This document shows, piece by piece, positions 35,379 through 44,104 of a DNA stretch of 45,544 nt (position 1 is its first letter; every line of letters begins with the position of its first letter). A program made the position numbers and the translations under genes. The notes beneath the pieces were generated by a model. That model was not told where the DNA came from. It ran no database searches and worked only from the letters and a program-made list of their open reading frames with translations. This DNA is from Myxococcales bacterium (GTDB taxonomy: Bacteria; Myxococcota; UBA4151), in assembly GCA_002722845.1 (NCBI GenBank), contig PBND01000074.1, positions 1 to 45,544 of the forward strand, given 5' to 3'.

Positions 35379-36746
35379 GTGCGTCGTCTGGCTCTCACCA
35401 TGGTGATGGCCATCGCCGCGATCATGCTCCTCAATGTCAGCGCACACTACCGCAGTGTCAGTTGGGACCTATCCCAAAACCGAAGCGCCAAACCGGGCAC
35501 GGCCAGCCAAGCCATGGTGAAGCGCCTCGAAGCGCCCCTCGAAGTGTTGCTGTTCTTCCCCCGGGCCAACGACGTCCTTGAAAAGGTCGAGCGTTACTTT
35601 GCCGGACTCGACGGCGGCGACAAACTCAAAGTGAGCCTCCACGACCGCCTGTTGGAGCCGGAGTTGGCGAAAGAACACAAAGTGGTTCAAGAGGGCAGCA
35701 TCGTGCTCAAGACAGGCAAATCCAGTCGCCTGTGGCAGGTGGGTGCGAAGAAAAACATCGCCCGCAGTCGGCTGAAAAAGCTCGACGCCGAGTTCCAGAA
35801 GCAGCTGCACAAGCTCATGCATGCCCAAGGCCGGACAGCCTATCTGGTCACCGGTCATGGCGAGGTAAACCAGCGCGTGGAAGCCAGCCCGACACGGGTT
35901 CGCTTTCTCCAAGAAGTGCTGCGCCGCTTAGGCTACGAGTTGAAAGACCTCAGTCTCAAAAACGGACTTGGCCGGAAGGTCCCCGACGATGCGGGCTTGG
36001 TCCTCCTCCTTGGGCCCCTTGAAGGCCTGAGCGAAGCCGAGGGCAATAGCTTAGCCAGCTACTTCGCTGGAGGTGGGCGCTTACTCATGGGTCTGCAACC
36101 GGAGGGACAACCGCTCCCGGCACCTCTTCAGAAAGCTTTGGGCCTGAGGCACGACCCCCATCTCCTCATGCACGACAAGCTCCACCTGGCCCGGCGTCGG
36201 GACGCCAGCGATCGCAGCCTGATCGTCACGGGCTCGTTCGCCTCCCATCCGGCCGTCAGCACCCTGGCCCGAGGACAGCGTCCCATGGGGGTGATCCTCG
36301 GAGGCGCCGGTCCGCTGCACAAAGGAGCACCGGCGAAAGAGGTCAAAGTGAGCTTCACCCTGCGGTCCATGCCCGACACTTGGGCCGCCGCGAACGGCGA
36401 CGGCGTTCAGCAAAAAGCCGAAGAGAAAGGTCAAGTGCACCAACTGGGGGCCGCGGTGGTCCATGAACGGGAGGACCGAGATGGCAAGGCGCTGGTCTAC
36501 GGCGATGCCGACCTCTTTGCCGATGAGCAGATGGGTGCACTGGGGAACCGATACCTCCTGATCGACGGCCTGAACTGGCTGGCCGACGAAGAAAGTTTCA
36601 GTGGCACCACCGATCAAGTGGAAGACCTACCCGTCCAGCACAGCCGCAGTGAAGATGCCCTCATCTTCCATGGCACGGTCTTTGGTCTGCCCTTGCTGGT
36701 GCTCGCCGGTGGCTTCGCCTACCTGCGCCGGAGACGACGGTCATGA
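35379..36746 (+). CDS. GldG-like ABC transporter-associated protein
   Basis: 455 aa from GTG 35379. One N-terminal span (LTMVMAIAAIMLLNVSAH) anchors it, and one C-terminal span lies at ~430-448 (LPLLVLAGGFAYLRRR). Between them, DLSQNRSAKPGTASQAMVKRL and the YLVTGHGEVNQ segment match the GldG / ABC-type uncharacterised transport domain (PF09822). The periplasmic part is predicted to act with the ATPase and permease. Overlaps the DUF4340 gene as ATGA. Confidence 0.8.
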   Translation: MRRLALTMVMAIAAIMLLNVSAHYRSVSWDLSQNRSAKPGTASQAMVKRLEAPLEVLLFFPRANDVLEKVERYFAGLDGGDKLKVSLHDRLLEPELAKEHKVVQEGSIVLKTGKSSRLWQVGAKKNIARSRLKKLDAEFQKQLHKLMHAQGRTAYLVTGHGEVNQRVEASPTRVRFLQEVLRRLGYELKDLSLKNGLGRKVPDDAGLVLLLGPLEGLSEAEGNSLASYFAGGGRLLMGLQPEGQPLPAPLQKALGLRHDPHLLMHDKLHLARRRDASDRSLIVTGSFASHPAVSTLARGQRPMGVILGGAGPLHKGAPAKEVKVSFTLRSMPDTWAAANGDGVQQKAEEKGQVHQLGAAVVHEREDRDGKALVYGDADLFADEQMGALGNRYLLIDGLNWLADEESFSGTTDQVEDLPVQHSRSEDALIFHGTVFGLPLLVLAGGFAYLRRRRRS

Positions 36747-37756
36747 AACTCCGTGAAACCGAATTCTATGGACTGCTCCTCATTGCCTCGGCCGGCCTCG
36801 CCTGGTGGAGTTATCATCAGCCTGAACCCCCCCAAAAGAGCGAAGCCAGTGAGGCCATCGAACTCTGGTCCGCCACCGGCGAGTTAAGAGGACTTCGCTT
36901 TGAGCGGCAACGGCTCACCGTCGATGTGGATGGAGATTGGGCCGAGACCACACGGCAGCGACTTCCCCGCAAGGCTGCGCCCCAGACAGATGGGGGCCCG
37001 GCGGCCGAACCGGAGCCGAAGCCAGAACCGGAAGTCAGACGCTTCCTCATCAATCAAAAGGCTCGAGACCTCCTAGAAACCCTCGCCAAACTGGAGGCGA
37101 AGCGGAATCTGGGCTCGGTGGCGAAAGATCGCCTCGAAGCCCTGGGGTTCGGCCCGGACCAAGGTCGCCTCACACTACGTTTCGCAAAGGGTGAGCGGAG
37201 CCTGCTTGTGGGCGAGAAAGACGTCTCCGGCCGCTTACGCTACGTCAAACTGGCTGACCAGGAGCCGGTCTACGTCATCGATAACCGCCTCATGACCGAC
37301 TTAGAGTTCGCCGACAGCCGGTTGATGGAAGCCGACCTTTTGCCCTTCGACCTGGCTGCGGTGGATGCCTTCGCCATCGAGTCTCCATGGGGCGGCGCCC
37401 AACGCTGGACACGCTCAGGCAAGGAGTTTGCTCAGGAGGGCGATGAGACGATCGACCCCAAGGCTTCCACGTGGATCACCAAGTTCTTCCGCCTGAAGGC
37501 TATGCGCTATTTGGCTGCAGAGACCCCTCCCAGCGCGAACTCCATTCTTCAGATCCAATTCGAGACCAAGGAGGAAAGCGGCTCCTTGCAGTTGAGCCGC
37601 GAAGGTGAGGGTAAAGAAGCCGAATACCGCATCACCGGGGGCGAGGGGCAGCCGGTCATCAAGGTGAGCCCATGGATCGCCAAAGACCTAGAAGCAGATC
37701 TTCCCGAACTCTTACCTAGGGCTGAGACGCCGCCCCAGACGCCACCCACTGAATAA
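36743..37756 (+). CDS. DUF4340 domain protein
   Basis: 337 aa with an N-terminal signal anchor (YGLLLIASAGLAWWSYH) and an otherwise extracytoplasmic body. ETLAKLEAKRNLGSVAKDRLEALGFGP and the following LTLRFAKGERSLLVGEKDVSGRLRYVK match DUF4340, a domain regularly encoded next to GldG-like ABC genes. A Pro/Glu-rich insert lies near residue 88. It is the fifth and last gene of the operon. Its 3' end overlaps the convergent cytochrome-like gene by 41 bp. Confidence 0.8.
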   Translation: MKLRETEFYGLLLIASAGLAWWSYHQPEPPQKSEASEAIELWSATGELRGLRFERQRLTVDVDGDWAETTRQRLPRKAAPQTDGGPAAEPEPKPEPEVRRFLINQKARDLLETLAKLEAKRNLGSVAKDRLEALGFGPDQGRLTLRFAKGERSLLVGEKDVSGRLRYVKLADQEPVYVIDNRLMTDLEFADSRLMEADLLPFDLAAVDAFAIESPWGGAQRWTRSGKEFAQEGDETIDPKASTWITKFFRLKAMRYLAAETPPSANSILQIQFETKEESGSLQLSREGEGKEAEYRITGGEGQPVIKVSPWIAKDLEADLPELLPRAETPPQTPPTE

Positions 37757-38132
37757 GCGCACAGCGCTCTTCGGTCGAGAGGGGGGTACCCGGTGGCATC
37801 GACGAAACACTGGGGTGCCCCTCGACGACCCGAATCAGCAGACTGCACTCGGGGTCTCCCGGCAGCACGCGGCCACCCTCGAGGAGCGCCTCGTGGGTCG
37901 CTTCCGCCTCGCTGACCACGAGCCCACCGTTGGCCCCGCTTGGGTCGTGGCAGCTCCCGTTGCCAACGCCGCACTTGGGCATCAGCGTCTGACGAAAGAC
38001 CTGCTCATAAGTGGGCTCATAAAGAGGGGTGCATTGGGGGTCGAGGGGCTCAAGGCACGTCGATGGTGCGGGCGCTTCGCCGCCAGGGCAGCCTAGGCTG
38101 GCCCAAACGAGGCACAGAAGACCAACGCGCAA
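37716..38132 (-). CDS. Cytochrome-like lipoprotein (planctomycete cyt C-type domain)
   Basis: 138 aa starting at TTG 38132, directly next to the TAG of the upstream gene; GGAGG (coding for its last residues) supplies the ribosome-binding site. Lipobox ASLGC at residue 15. The rest looks like the PSCyt1-type domain: YEQVFRQTLMPKCGVGNGSCHD, then GGLVVSEA, SLLIRVV, SSMPPGTPLSTEE and IQWVASGA. The haem motif is unusual, C-x6-CH (CGVGNGSCH) rather than CxxCH, so haem attachment is uncertain. Probably envelope located, expressed with the YtkA-like lipoprotein. Confidence 0.7.
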   Translation of the reverse strand: MRVGLLCLVWASLGCPGGEAPAPSTCLEPLDPQCTPLYEPTYEQVFRQTLMPKCGVGNGSCHDPSGANGGLVVSEAEATHEALLEGGRVLPGDPECSLLIRVVEGHPSVSSMPPGTPLSTEERCALIQWVASGAASQP

Positions 38133-38693
38133 CTAGCCCTCCAGGTCGAAACGAAAGTTCAGTTGATCCTCAGAGGCACCGGCGTCGTCCGCGCCGTTAA
38201 GGGTCACGACGATATTGATCTGCCAAACGCCAGCCATGAACAGGTTCATGTCTGCGAGCTCATAACGGCCTGCACCATCGACGGCTGTGGCCTCGGTGAA
38301 CTGAGGATGCGTCCCGTGTCCGTGATCGGGCATACGAGGCTCTGCGACAATTCGGGCCCCATCGATGGGGTTCCCTTCCGTATCGGTGAGCAACAGCTGC
38401 CAGGTGTAGAGGGTCAGATCTCGGGGCAGCGGATCGCTTTCGACCAAGGTCAAAACGACCCGGCCCATCGCCCCACTCTTCTCAAGCCCGGCCACATAGG
38501 TATCCACCGGTGCCCGGCCTGCATCGGTGCCACCACCGTGCATGCCCTGACAGGTCCCTTCCATGCAATGCTCCCCCGCACCGCAATCACTGTGCTGCTC
38601 GCAATGAGCCCCACCGTGATGGTCGTGGTCATGGGGCTCAGGGCAGGCAGCGAGCAGGCCAATGAGACAGAGTGTCGCGGCGTAACGAAACAT
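38133..38693 (-). CDS. YtkA-like lipoprotein, His-rich
   Basis: 186 aa from ATG 38693, chosen because it starts a lipoprotein signal (MFRYAATLCLIGLLAAC, lipobox). The mature N-terminus is His/Cys-rich (PHDHDHHGGAHCEQHSDCGAGEHC), suggesting metal binding. The C-terminal ~110 residues match YtkA-like domains: EPRMPDHGHGTHPQ and YELADMNLFMAGVWQINI. Such domains occur near cytochrome or copper-handling genes. It is followed without a gap by the cytochrome-like gene. Confidence 0.75.
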   Translation of the reverse strand: MFRYAATLCLIGLLAACPEPHDHDHHGGAHCEQHSDCGAGEHCMEGTCQGMHGGGTDAGRAPVDTYVAGLEKSGAMGRVVLTLVESDPLPRDLTLYTWQLLLTDTEGNPIDGARIVAEPRMPDHGHGTHPQFTEATAVDGAGRYELADMNLFMAGVWQINIVVTLNGADDAGASEDQLNFRFDLEG

Positions 38694-38716
38694 GATCGGA
38701 GGACTCCCTACAGGTA

Positions 38717-38744
38717 GATCTAACAGCCTTGAAGCTTCTGGCAA
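38717..38744 (-). promoter_or_regulatory. Candidate promoter for the YtkA-like/cytochrome-like pair
   Basis: On the minus strand: TTGCCA (38739-38744), 16-nt spacer, TAGATC (38717-38722), 23 nt before the ATG at 38693. Confidence 0.4.
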
Positions 38745-38752
38745 GGATCACT

Positions 38753-39220
38753 TCACGGGAAATAGTGTGCGCCTAGCCATTGGGCGAGCCCCTCCATCGC
38801 CCTCGCGTCCCCCGCGCAAAAGTACGCCAGCGCCTCGGCATCGAGATCGAGCACCGCCCGAACCTGCCCCCGGCCATCGAGGATCGGCACCACCAACTCG
38901 CTCAGGGTGGAGTTGGAGCACGCGATGTGGTCCGGCACCTCACGAACATCGTCCACCCGCTGACTGCGAGCTTCCCGAGCAGCCCGCCCGCAAACGCCTC
39001 GCTCGAAGGGGATGGTGAGGCAGCCATGGCTCCCCTGATAAGGTCCGACCTTCAGAAGCCTCGGCCCGACCACCCGATAAAATCCAGCCCAATTGATCTG
39101 TGGGTCACGCTGAAAAATCTCGCAGGCGACCGTTGCCATCGCGGCCGTCCAGTCGTCCTCATCTGCCAGCATGGCCTGAAGGTCTTTCAGGAGTTGGTCG
39201 TGATCAAATGCTGCGTCCAT
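38753..39220 (-). CDS. msrC: Free methionine-(R)-sulfoxide reductase, GAF domain
   Basis: 155 aa GAF-fold enzyme that reduces free Met-R-sulfoxide with thioredoxin. INWAGFYRV, GPYQGSHGCLTIPFERGVCG and DHIACSNSTLSELVVP match fRMsr (E. coli YebR/MsrC). Three Cys are spaced 10 and 24 residues apart, the same spacing as the three functional Cys of the E. coli enzyme, so it is probably active. The ATG at 39220 has TAGACT only 6 nt upstream, so a leaderless transcript is possible. Divergent from the beta-oxidation operon. Confidence 0.9.
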   Translation of the reverse strand: MDAAFDHDQLLKDLQAMLADEDDWTAAMATVACEIFQRDPQINWAGFYRVVGPRLLKVGPYQGSHGCLTIPFERGVCGRAAREARSQRVDDVREVPDHIACSNSTLSELVVPILDGRGQVRAVLDLDAEALAYFCAGDARAMEGLAQWLGAHYFP

Positions 39221-39261
39221 GCCTTAGTCTAGCCGCAAACAGGAAAAGCCCGCTACCTCCC

Positions 39262-39290
39262 TTGATCGCACCGCCGTCGCACCCTAGTTT
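39262..39290 (+). promoter_or_regulatory. Candidate promoter of the beta-oxidation operon
   Basis: TTGATC (39262-39267), 17-nt spacer, TAGTTT (39285-39290), 23 nt before the thiolase ATG. No FadR-like operator was recognised by eye. Confidence 0.45.
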
Positions 39291-39313
39291 GCCGCCGCAA
39301 CCTCGGGGGATTG

Positions 39314-40525
39314 ATGGGCGATTGTTTTCTCTTTGATGCACTGCGCACCCCAAGGGGTCGGGGGAAGGCCAACGGCAGCCTGCACACGCTCCGCCCCATC
39401 GAATTGGCGGCAACACCCCTCCGGGCCTTGCGCCAGGCCCATCAATTGCCCGAAGGGCGGGTCGACGATGTCATTATGGGCTGCGTCGAGCCCGTGGGTG
39501 AACAGGGCGGCAACCTCGCCCGCATCGCCGCGCTGATGAGCGGCCTGGGTGAGGGCACCCCAGGCATGCAGATCAACCGCTTCTGTAGCAGCGGACTCGA
39601 TGCCATTAACCTGGCAGCGGCCAAGGTGATGGCGGGCCAAGCCAGCCTCTGTATCGGCGGTGGCGTTGAATCCATGAGTCGCTTGGAGATGGGTGCCAGT
39701 GGTGGCCCCTGGGCCACGGACCCCCAAGTCGCAAGCGCACTCCATTTCGTGCCCCAGGGCATCAGCGCCGATCTCCTGGCCACCCGTTACGGCTACAGCC
39801 GGGAAGCCTGCGATCGCTTTGCGCTTAGAAGCCAAGAGAAAGCGGCGGCGGCCCGGCATTCGGGCCGGGACGAAAGGGGGAGAATCCCGGTGACCGACCG
39901 CAATGGCATCACCTTACTGGATCAGGATGAACATCCCCGCCCCGACACCAAGCTGGAAGGGCTAGCAGCCCTGAAGCCCTCTTTTAAGCATCTCGGCGAG
40001 CGTTACGGTTTCGATGCTGTCGCTTTGCAGCGCTATCCCGATGTGGAACGCATCCAGCACCGCCACCATGCGGGCAATAGTTCGGGGATCGTCGACGGCG
40101 CTGCAGCAGCTCTGCTGGGCGATGGGGAGGCCGGCGAAGCCCTCCAATTGAAACCCCGAGCCATCATCCGCAGCTTTGCCAGTGTCGGCAGCGAGCCCTG
40201 CATGATGCTCGATGGGCCGGTCGAAGCCTGTCGGCGAGCCCTCTCCCAGGCCGGACTCAGCGCCCCAGAGATCGATCTCTGGGAGATCAACGAAGCCTTT
40301 AGCGCTGTCGTGCTGCGGGTGATGGACGAGTTGGCCATCGATGGCGAGCGAGTCAACGTGAATGGCGGTGCGATCGCCTTGGGTCACCCGCTGGGCGCCA
40401 CCGGCGCCATGTTGGTCAGCACGCTCCTGCACGAGTTGGAGCGCCAAGAGAAACGCTACGGCCTGGTCACCCTTTGTGTGGGTGCCGGCATGGGGACGGC
40501 CACGGTCATCGAGAGGTTGGATTGA
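39314..40525 (+). CDS. fadA: Acetyl-CoA C-acyltransferase (thiolase)
   Basis: 403 aa; ATG 39314 preferred over the adjacent TTG 39311, with CGGGGGA upstream. Cleaves 3-ketoacyl-CoA to acetyl-CoA and a shortened acyl-CoA. The nucleophile is in INRFCSSGL, the His in NGGAIALGHPLGATGA, and the second Cys in CVGAGMG. The NGGAIALGHPLG form is that of FadA rather than FadI. The stop overlaps the next start by one base (TGATG), so it is co-translated with the multifunctional partner. Confidence 0.93.
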   Translation: MGDCFLFDALRTPRGRGKANGSLHTLRPIELAATPLRALRQAHQLPEGRVDDVIMGCVEPVGEQGGNLARIAALMSGLGEGTPGMQINRFCSSGLDAINLAAAKVMAGQASLCIGGGVESMSRLEMGASGGPWATDPQVASALHFVPQGISADLLATRYGYSREACDRFALRSQEKAAAARHSGRDERGRIPVTDRNGITLLDQDEHPRPDTKLEGLAALKPSFKHLGERYGFDAVALQRYPDVERIQHRHHAGNSSGIVDGAAAALLGDGEAGEALQLKPRAIIRSFASVGSEPCMMLDGPVEACRRALSQAGLSAPEIDLWEINEAFSAVVLRVMDELAIDGERVNVNGGAIALGHPLGATGAMLVSTLLHELERQEKRYGLVTLCVGAGMGTATVIERLD

Positions 40526-42651
40526 TGTTTCTGCACAGCGAGACCGATCACATCGTTACCCTGACCATGGACATGCCGGAGCGCAGCGCGAACGTCTGGA
40601 ATCAGGCGAGTCTCGATGCCTTTGCGGCCATGCTCGATGCACTGGAACAGCGCGAAGACGTGAAGGGGCTTATTCTCCACTCGGCGAAAAAGACCTTCTT
40701 GGCCGGTGCCGACCTCGATGCCATCGAAGCCATTGCGATCGGGGGAAAAGACGCCGAGGAGCTGCATGGGAGCGCTGGCGCACTGTCGGAGCTCCTGCGG
40801 CGCCTGGAGCTGTTGCCCTTTCCGACCGTCGCCGCCATCAACGGCAGCGCTTTAGGGGGCGGCTATGAACTCTGTCTTGCCTGCAACCACCGGGTCGCCG
40901 CCGACAGCCCGGGACTGCAGGTGGGGCTTCCCGAGGCCCAATTAGGCCTGCTGCCGGGGGGCGGCGGCACCCAACGCCTGCCCCGGATGATCGGCATCGA
41001 AAAGTCCCTCGGTCTCATCATGGAGGGTAAACGTCTCGGCGCTGTGGAGGCCCTCGCCATGGGCCTGGTGGATGCGGTGGTGCCCGCAGATGAACTCCTG
41101 AGCGCCGCAACACGCTGGCTGGAGAAGAACCCGGCGGCCAAGCAGCCCTGGGATCAAGAAGGCTTCCAGATCCCCGGCGGTGATATGGACGGCTATGGTG
41201 CCCAGGTGATCATGGTCGCCACCGCCATGTTTCAAGCAAAAACCCATGGCAACTACCCGGCGGGGAAAGCCATCCTATCCTGCTTCGCCGAAGGGCTACG
41301 CCTCTCCCTCGACGCAGGTCTTCTGGTGGAAAAACGCTACTTCATCCAACTGCTCCTCGACCCCGTCGCCGGGGCCATGGTCCGCACCCTGTTTCTCAAC
41401 CTAGAGAAAGCCAACAAGCTGGCAGCTCGCCCCAAAGGACTGCCGCGCAAGGCGTTCTCAAAGGTGGGCGTCCTGGGCGCAGGCTTGATGGGCAGTGGCG
41501 TGGCCTATGCCTGTGCCAAGGCCGGCATGGACGTGGTCCTTCTCGACCGGGACGAGACGACGGCGAAAAAGGGCAAGACCTACAGCGAAAACCTACTCAA
41601 CAAGCGCATCAAGAGAGGTCGGAGCACGCAAGCAAAGAAACAAGCCATCCTGGGCCGCATCCATCCGAGCGCTGCTTACAGCGACCTCTCTGGCTGCCAA
41701 CTGGTCGTCGAGGCGGTCTTCGAAGACCGAGAGATCAAGGCCGAGGTCACCGCCAAAGCGGAAGCCCAACTGGACAAAGATGCCCTCTTCGGCAGCAATA
41801 CCAGTACCCTACCCATCACCGGTTTGGCCCAAGCGAGCAGTCGGCCCGATCGGTTTATCGGCTTACATTTCTTTAGCCCCGTGGAGCGTATGCCCCTCGT
41901 CGAGGTCATCGTGGGCAAACAAAGCAGCGATGAGTGCCTGGCCCATGCCCTCGATTTCATCCAGCAGTTGGGCAAGACACCGATCGTGGTCAATGATGCC
42001 CGGGGTTTCTACACGAGCCGGGTCTTTGGCACCTACATCACCGAAGGCCTTGGCTTGCTCGCCGAAGGCGTCGACCCCAACCTGATCGAGGCCGCAGGCC
42101 GGGCCAGCGGCATGCCCATGCCCCCCCTCGCCCTCGCCGACGAAGTGGGCCTCGAACTCATGCACGACGTGGGCCTGCAAACAGCGAAGGACTTAGGCGA
42201 TGCTTATCGCCCGAACCCCTCAACGCCGGTCCTTCAACGCATGGTCGTGGAAGCCAAGCGCTTGGGCCGAAAAAACCAGAAGGGTTTCTACACCTATCAC
42301 GAGCGCAAGAAGACCCTGTGGCCTGAGTTGGACGCCCTGTTCCCCCGGGCCACAGCCCAACCGGAAGTCGAAGATTTGGCCGAGCGATTTCTCTACACCC
42401 AGGCCCTCGAGGCCGCTCGCTGCGTTGAGGAGGGCGTTCTCCCCTCGGTGGCCGACGGCGATGTCGGTGCCATCTTAGGTTGGGGCTTTGCCCCCTTTAC
42501 AGGCGGCCCCTTCAGCTACATGGACGGGCTCGGCTTGAAGCATTTCGTGTCGAGAGCAACGGCCTTGGCCGCCCAACACGGCGAGCGCTTTCAACCCCCT
42601 GCACTGCTTCTAGAAATGGCTGCGCACGACCGCTCGTTCCACGGCCCCTAG
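40525..42651 (+). CDS. fadJ: Multifunctional enoyl-CoA hydratase / 3-hydroxyacyl-CoA dehydrogenase
   Basis: 708 aa from ATG 40525; the frame opens further up but similarity starts here. Residues 1-~190 are a crotonase domain with both catalytic Glu regions (ALGGGYELCLA, VGLPEAQLGLLPGGGG). Residues ~310-500 are the NAD-binding domain (VGVLGAGLMGSGVAYA) and catalytic His region GLHFFSPVERMPLVEVI, which resembles FadJ more than FadB. A duplicated C-terminal dehydrogenase domain follows. Carries out hydration and dehydrogenation in fatty-acid beta-oxidation with the thiolase. Length fits FadJ/FadB. Naming FadJ over FadB is tentative. Confidence 0.93.
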   Translation: MFLHSETDHIVTLTMDMPERSANVWNQASLDAFAAMLDALEQREDVKGLILHSAKKTFLAGADLDAIEAIAIGGKDAEELHGSAGALSELLRRLELLPFPTVAAINGSALGGGYELCLACNHRVAADSPGLQVGLPEAQLGLLPGGGGTQRLPRMIGIEKSLGLIMEGKRLGAVEALAMGLVDAVVPADELLSAATRWLEKNPAAKQPWDQEGFQIPGGDMDGYGAQVIMVATAMFQAKTHGNYPAGKAILSCFAEGLRLSLDAGLLVEKRYFIQLLLDPVAGAMVRTLFLNLEKANKLAARPKGLPRKAFSKVGVLGAGLMGSGVAYACAKAGMDVVLLDRDETTAKKGKTYSENLLNKRIKRGRSTQAKKQAILGRIHPSAAYSDLSGCQLVVEAVFEDREIKAEVTAKAEAQLDKDALFGSNTSTLPITGLAQASSRPDRFIGLHFFSPVERMPLVEVIVGKQSSDECLAHALDFIQQLGKTPIVVNDARGFYTSRVFGTYITEGLGLLAEGVDPNLIEAAGRASGMPMPPLALADEVGLELMHDVGLQTAKDLGDAYRPNPSTPVLQRMVVEAKRLGRKNQKGFYTYHERKKTLWPELDALFPRATAQPEVEDLAERFLYTQALEAARCVEEGVLPSVADGDVGAILGWGFAPFTGGPFSYMDGLGLKHFVSRATALAAQHGERFQPPALLLEMAAHDRSFHGP

Positions 42652-42661
42652 ACCGGCGGAC

Positions 42662-43339
42662 TTAGTGCAGCTTGCCTTCGTGGCGAATATCAGTGCCATC
42701 GACCATAAAGATCACCTGCTCGGCCACGTTGGTGGCGTGATCCCCGATCCGCTCAAGGAGTTTGGCAACCCCTTGAACGTGGACCGTTTGAGGGTAAACC
42801 TCCTTATTGCCACCGGCCACTTCCAGCACGGTTCGAATCACTTGATGATAAAGTTCATCGACCTCGTCATCCATATCGATGGCGATGCGGGCCCTTTGCG
42901 AGTCCGCATAGATGAAAGCTTCGAAGGTCTCGTGCACCATCTCTTGCACCTTCGTCGCCATTCTCGGAATCCGGACATAGGGACGCAACTGCTCAAGGGC
43001 GGCGAGATCCTTGGCCCGCTCGCAGATGTTCACAGCCAAATCACCGATCCGCTCCAAATCGGTGACCATCTTCATGCTGCGGGTAATGAAGCGGAGATCG
43101 GTCCCCATCGGCTGGCGGCGCGCCAGGAGAACCAAGCATAAGTCATCGATCTCAAGTTCATCTCGGTTCACCTGTCGATCGAGAAGAATCGTGTCTTCCG
43201 CGAGCTTCGAATCGCTCTCTACGACGGCCCGTACCGACAGCCTAATCATCTCTTCGACACGCCCAGCCATGAGGAGGAGCCGTTCGCGCAGATCATTCAG
43301 TTCTGCTTGGTATTCGCTACTGGTATGCTCGTTCGCCAT
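42662..43339 (-). CDS. phoU: Phosphate transport regulatory protein
   Basis: 225-aa PhoU, two tandem three-helix PhoU domains (residues ~15-105 and ~120-210) with the metal-cluster segments DDLCLVLLARRQPMGTDLRF and ERIGDLAVNICERA, and ERIGDHATNVAEQVIFMVDG. It links the Pst transporter to PhoR and represses the Pho regulon when phosphate is plentiful. ATG 43339 with TAGGAGG upstream; it follows pstB by 8 bp. Confidence 0.95.
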   Translation of the reverse strand: MANEHTSSEYQAELNDLRERLLLMAGRVEEMIRLSVRAVVESDSKLAEDTILLDRQVNRDELEIDDLCLVLLARRQPMGTDLRFITRSMKMVTDLERIGDLAVNICERAKDLAALEQLRPYVRIPRMATKVQEMVHETFEAFIYADSQRARIAIDMDDEVDELYHQVIRTVLEVAGGNKEVYPQTVHVQGVAKLLERIGDHATNVAEQVIFMVDGTDIRHEGKLH

Positions 43340-43347
43340 CTCGCCTC

Positions 43348-44103
43348 CTATCCAAACCGACCGGTGATGTAGTCTTCAGTCCTTTGATCCGTCGGCTGCG
43401 TAAAGAGCACGGTGGTTTCACTCAATTCCACCAACTCGCCCATCAAGAAGAATGCGGTTCGGTCGCTGACTCGAGCGGCCTGCTGCATATTGTGGGTGAC
43501 AATCACCACCGTCAGACGCTCACGCAACTGGGCAATGAGCTCTTCAATGCGGGCCGTCGCGATGGGATCCAGGGCTGAACACGGCTCATCCATCAACAGC
43601 ACGTCTGGCTCCACCGCCAAGCACCGTGCAATGCACAAACGCTGTTGCTGACCACCGGAGAGACCCCCACCTGGGGTGTCGAGCCGGTCTTTCACCTCAT
43701 CCCAAAGGGCCGCATCCCCTAATGCTTTCTCCAAAACCTCATCGGCCGTACTGCGGTTCAAACGCCCGGTCAGGGTCAATCCGCTCAGCACATTTTGGCG
43801 GATGCTCATGGTGGGGAATGGGTTCGGTCTCTGGAAGACCATACCGCCCCGCCGCCGCAGCAGAACCGGGTCGACCTCTGGGGACATGATATCCTCTGAG
43901 CCCAGAACAATACGCCCCTCCATTCGAGCTCCAACCACCAATTCATGCATGCGGTTGAGACAGCGAATAAAGGTGCTCTTGCCACAGCCTGAAGGCCCAA
44001 TGATGGCGGTAACACCCTGACTGGGTAGGGTGACAGACACGTCCATCAGGACCTGTTTCTCGCCGTACCACGCCTTTAAATTACCCACCTCAAATTGGGA
44101 CAT
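43348..44103 (-). CDS. pstB: Phosphate ABC transporter ATPase
   Basis: 251 aa. Walker [10 protein letters not shown], Pst-type insertion [11 protein letters not shown]-loop [12 protein letters not shown], signature [10 protein letters not shown], Walker [14 protein letters not shown]. These identify PstB, which powers high-affinity phosphate import through PstA and PstC. It begins one base after the pstA stop. Confidence 0.97.
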   Translation of the reverse strand: MSQFEVGNLKAWYGEKQVLMDVSVTLPSQGVTAIIGPSGCGKSTFIRCLNRMHELVVGARMEGRIVLGSEDIMSPEVDPVLLRRRGGMVFQRPNPFPTMSIRQNVLSGLTLTGRLNRSTADEVLEKALGDAALWDEVKDRLDTPGGGLSGGQQQRLCIARCLAVEPDVLLMDEPCSALDPIATARIEELIAQLRERLTVVIVTHNMQQAARVSDRTAFFLMGELVELSETTVLFTQPTDQRTEDYITGRFG

Positions 44104-44104
44104 T

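Noticed and set aside
42830-42840. GGTTCGAATCA, which looks like a tRNA T-loop
   Set aside because: It lies inside phoU coding sequence, and no acceptor or anticodon stem is found around it.
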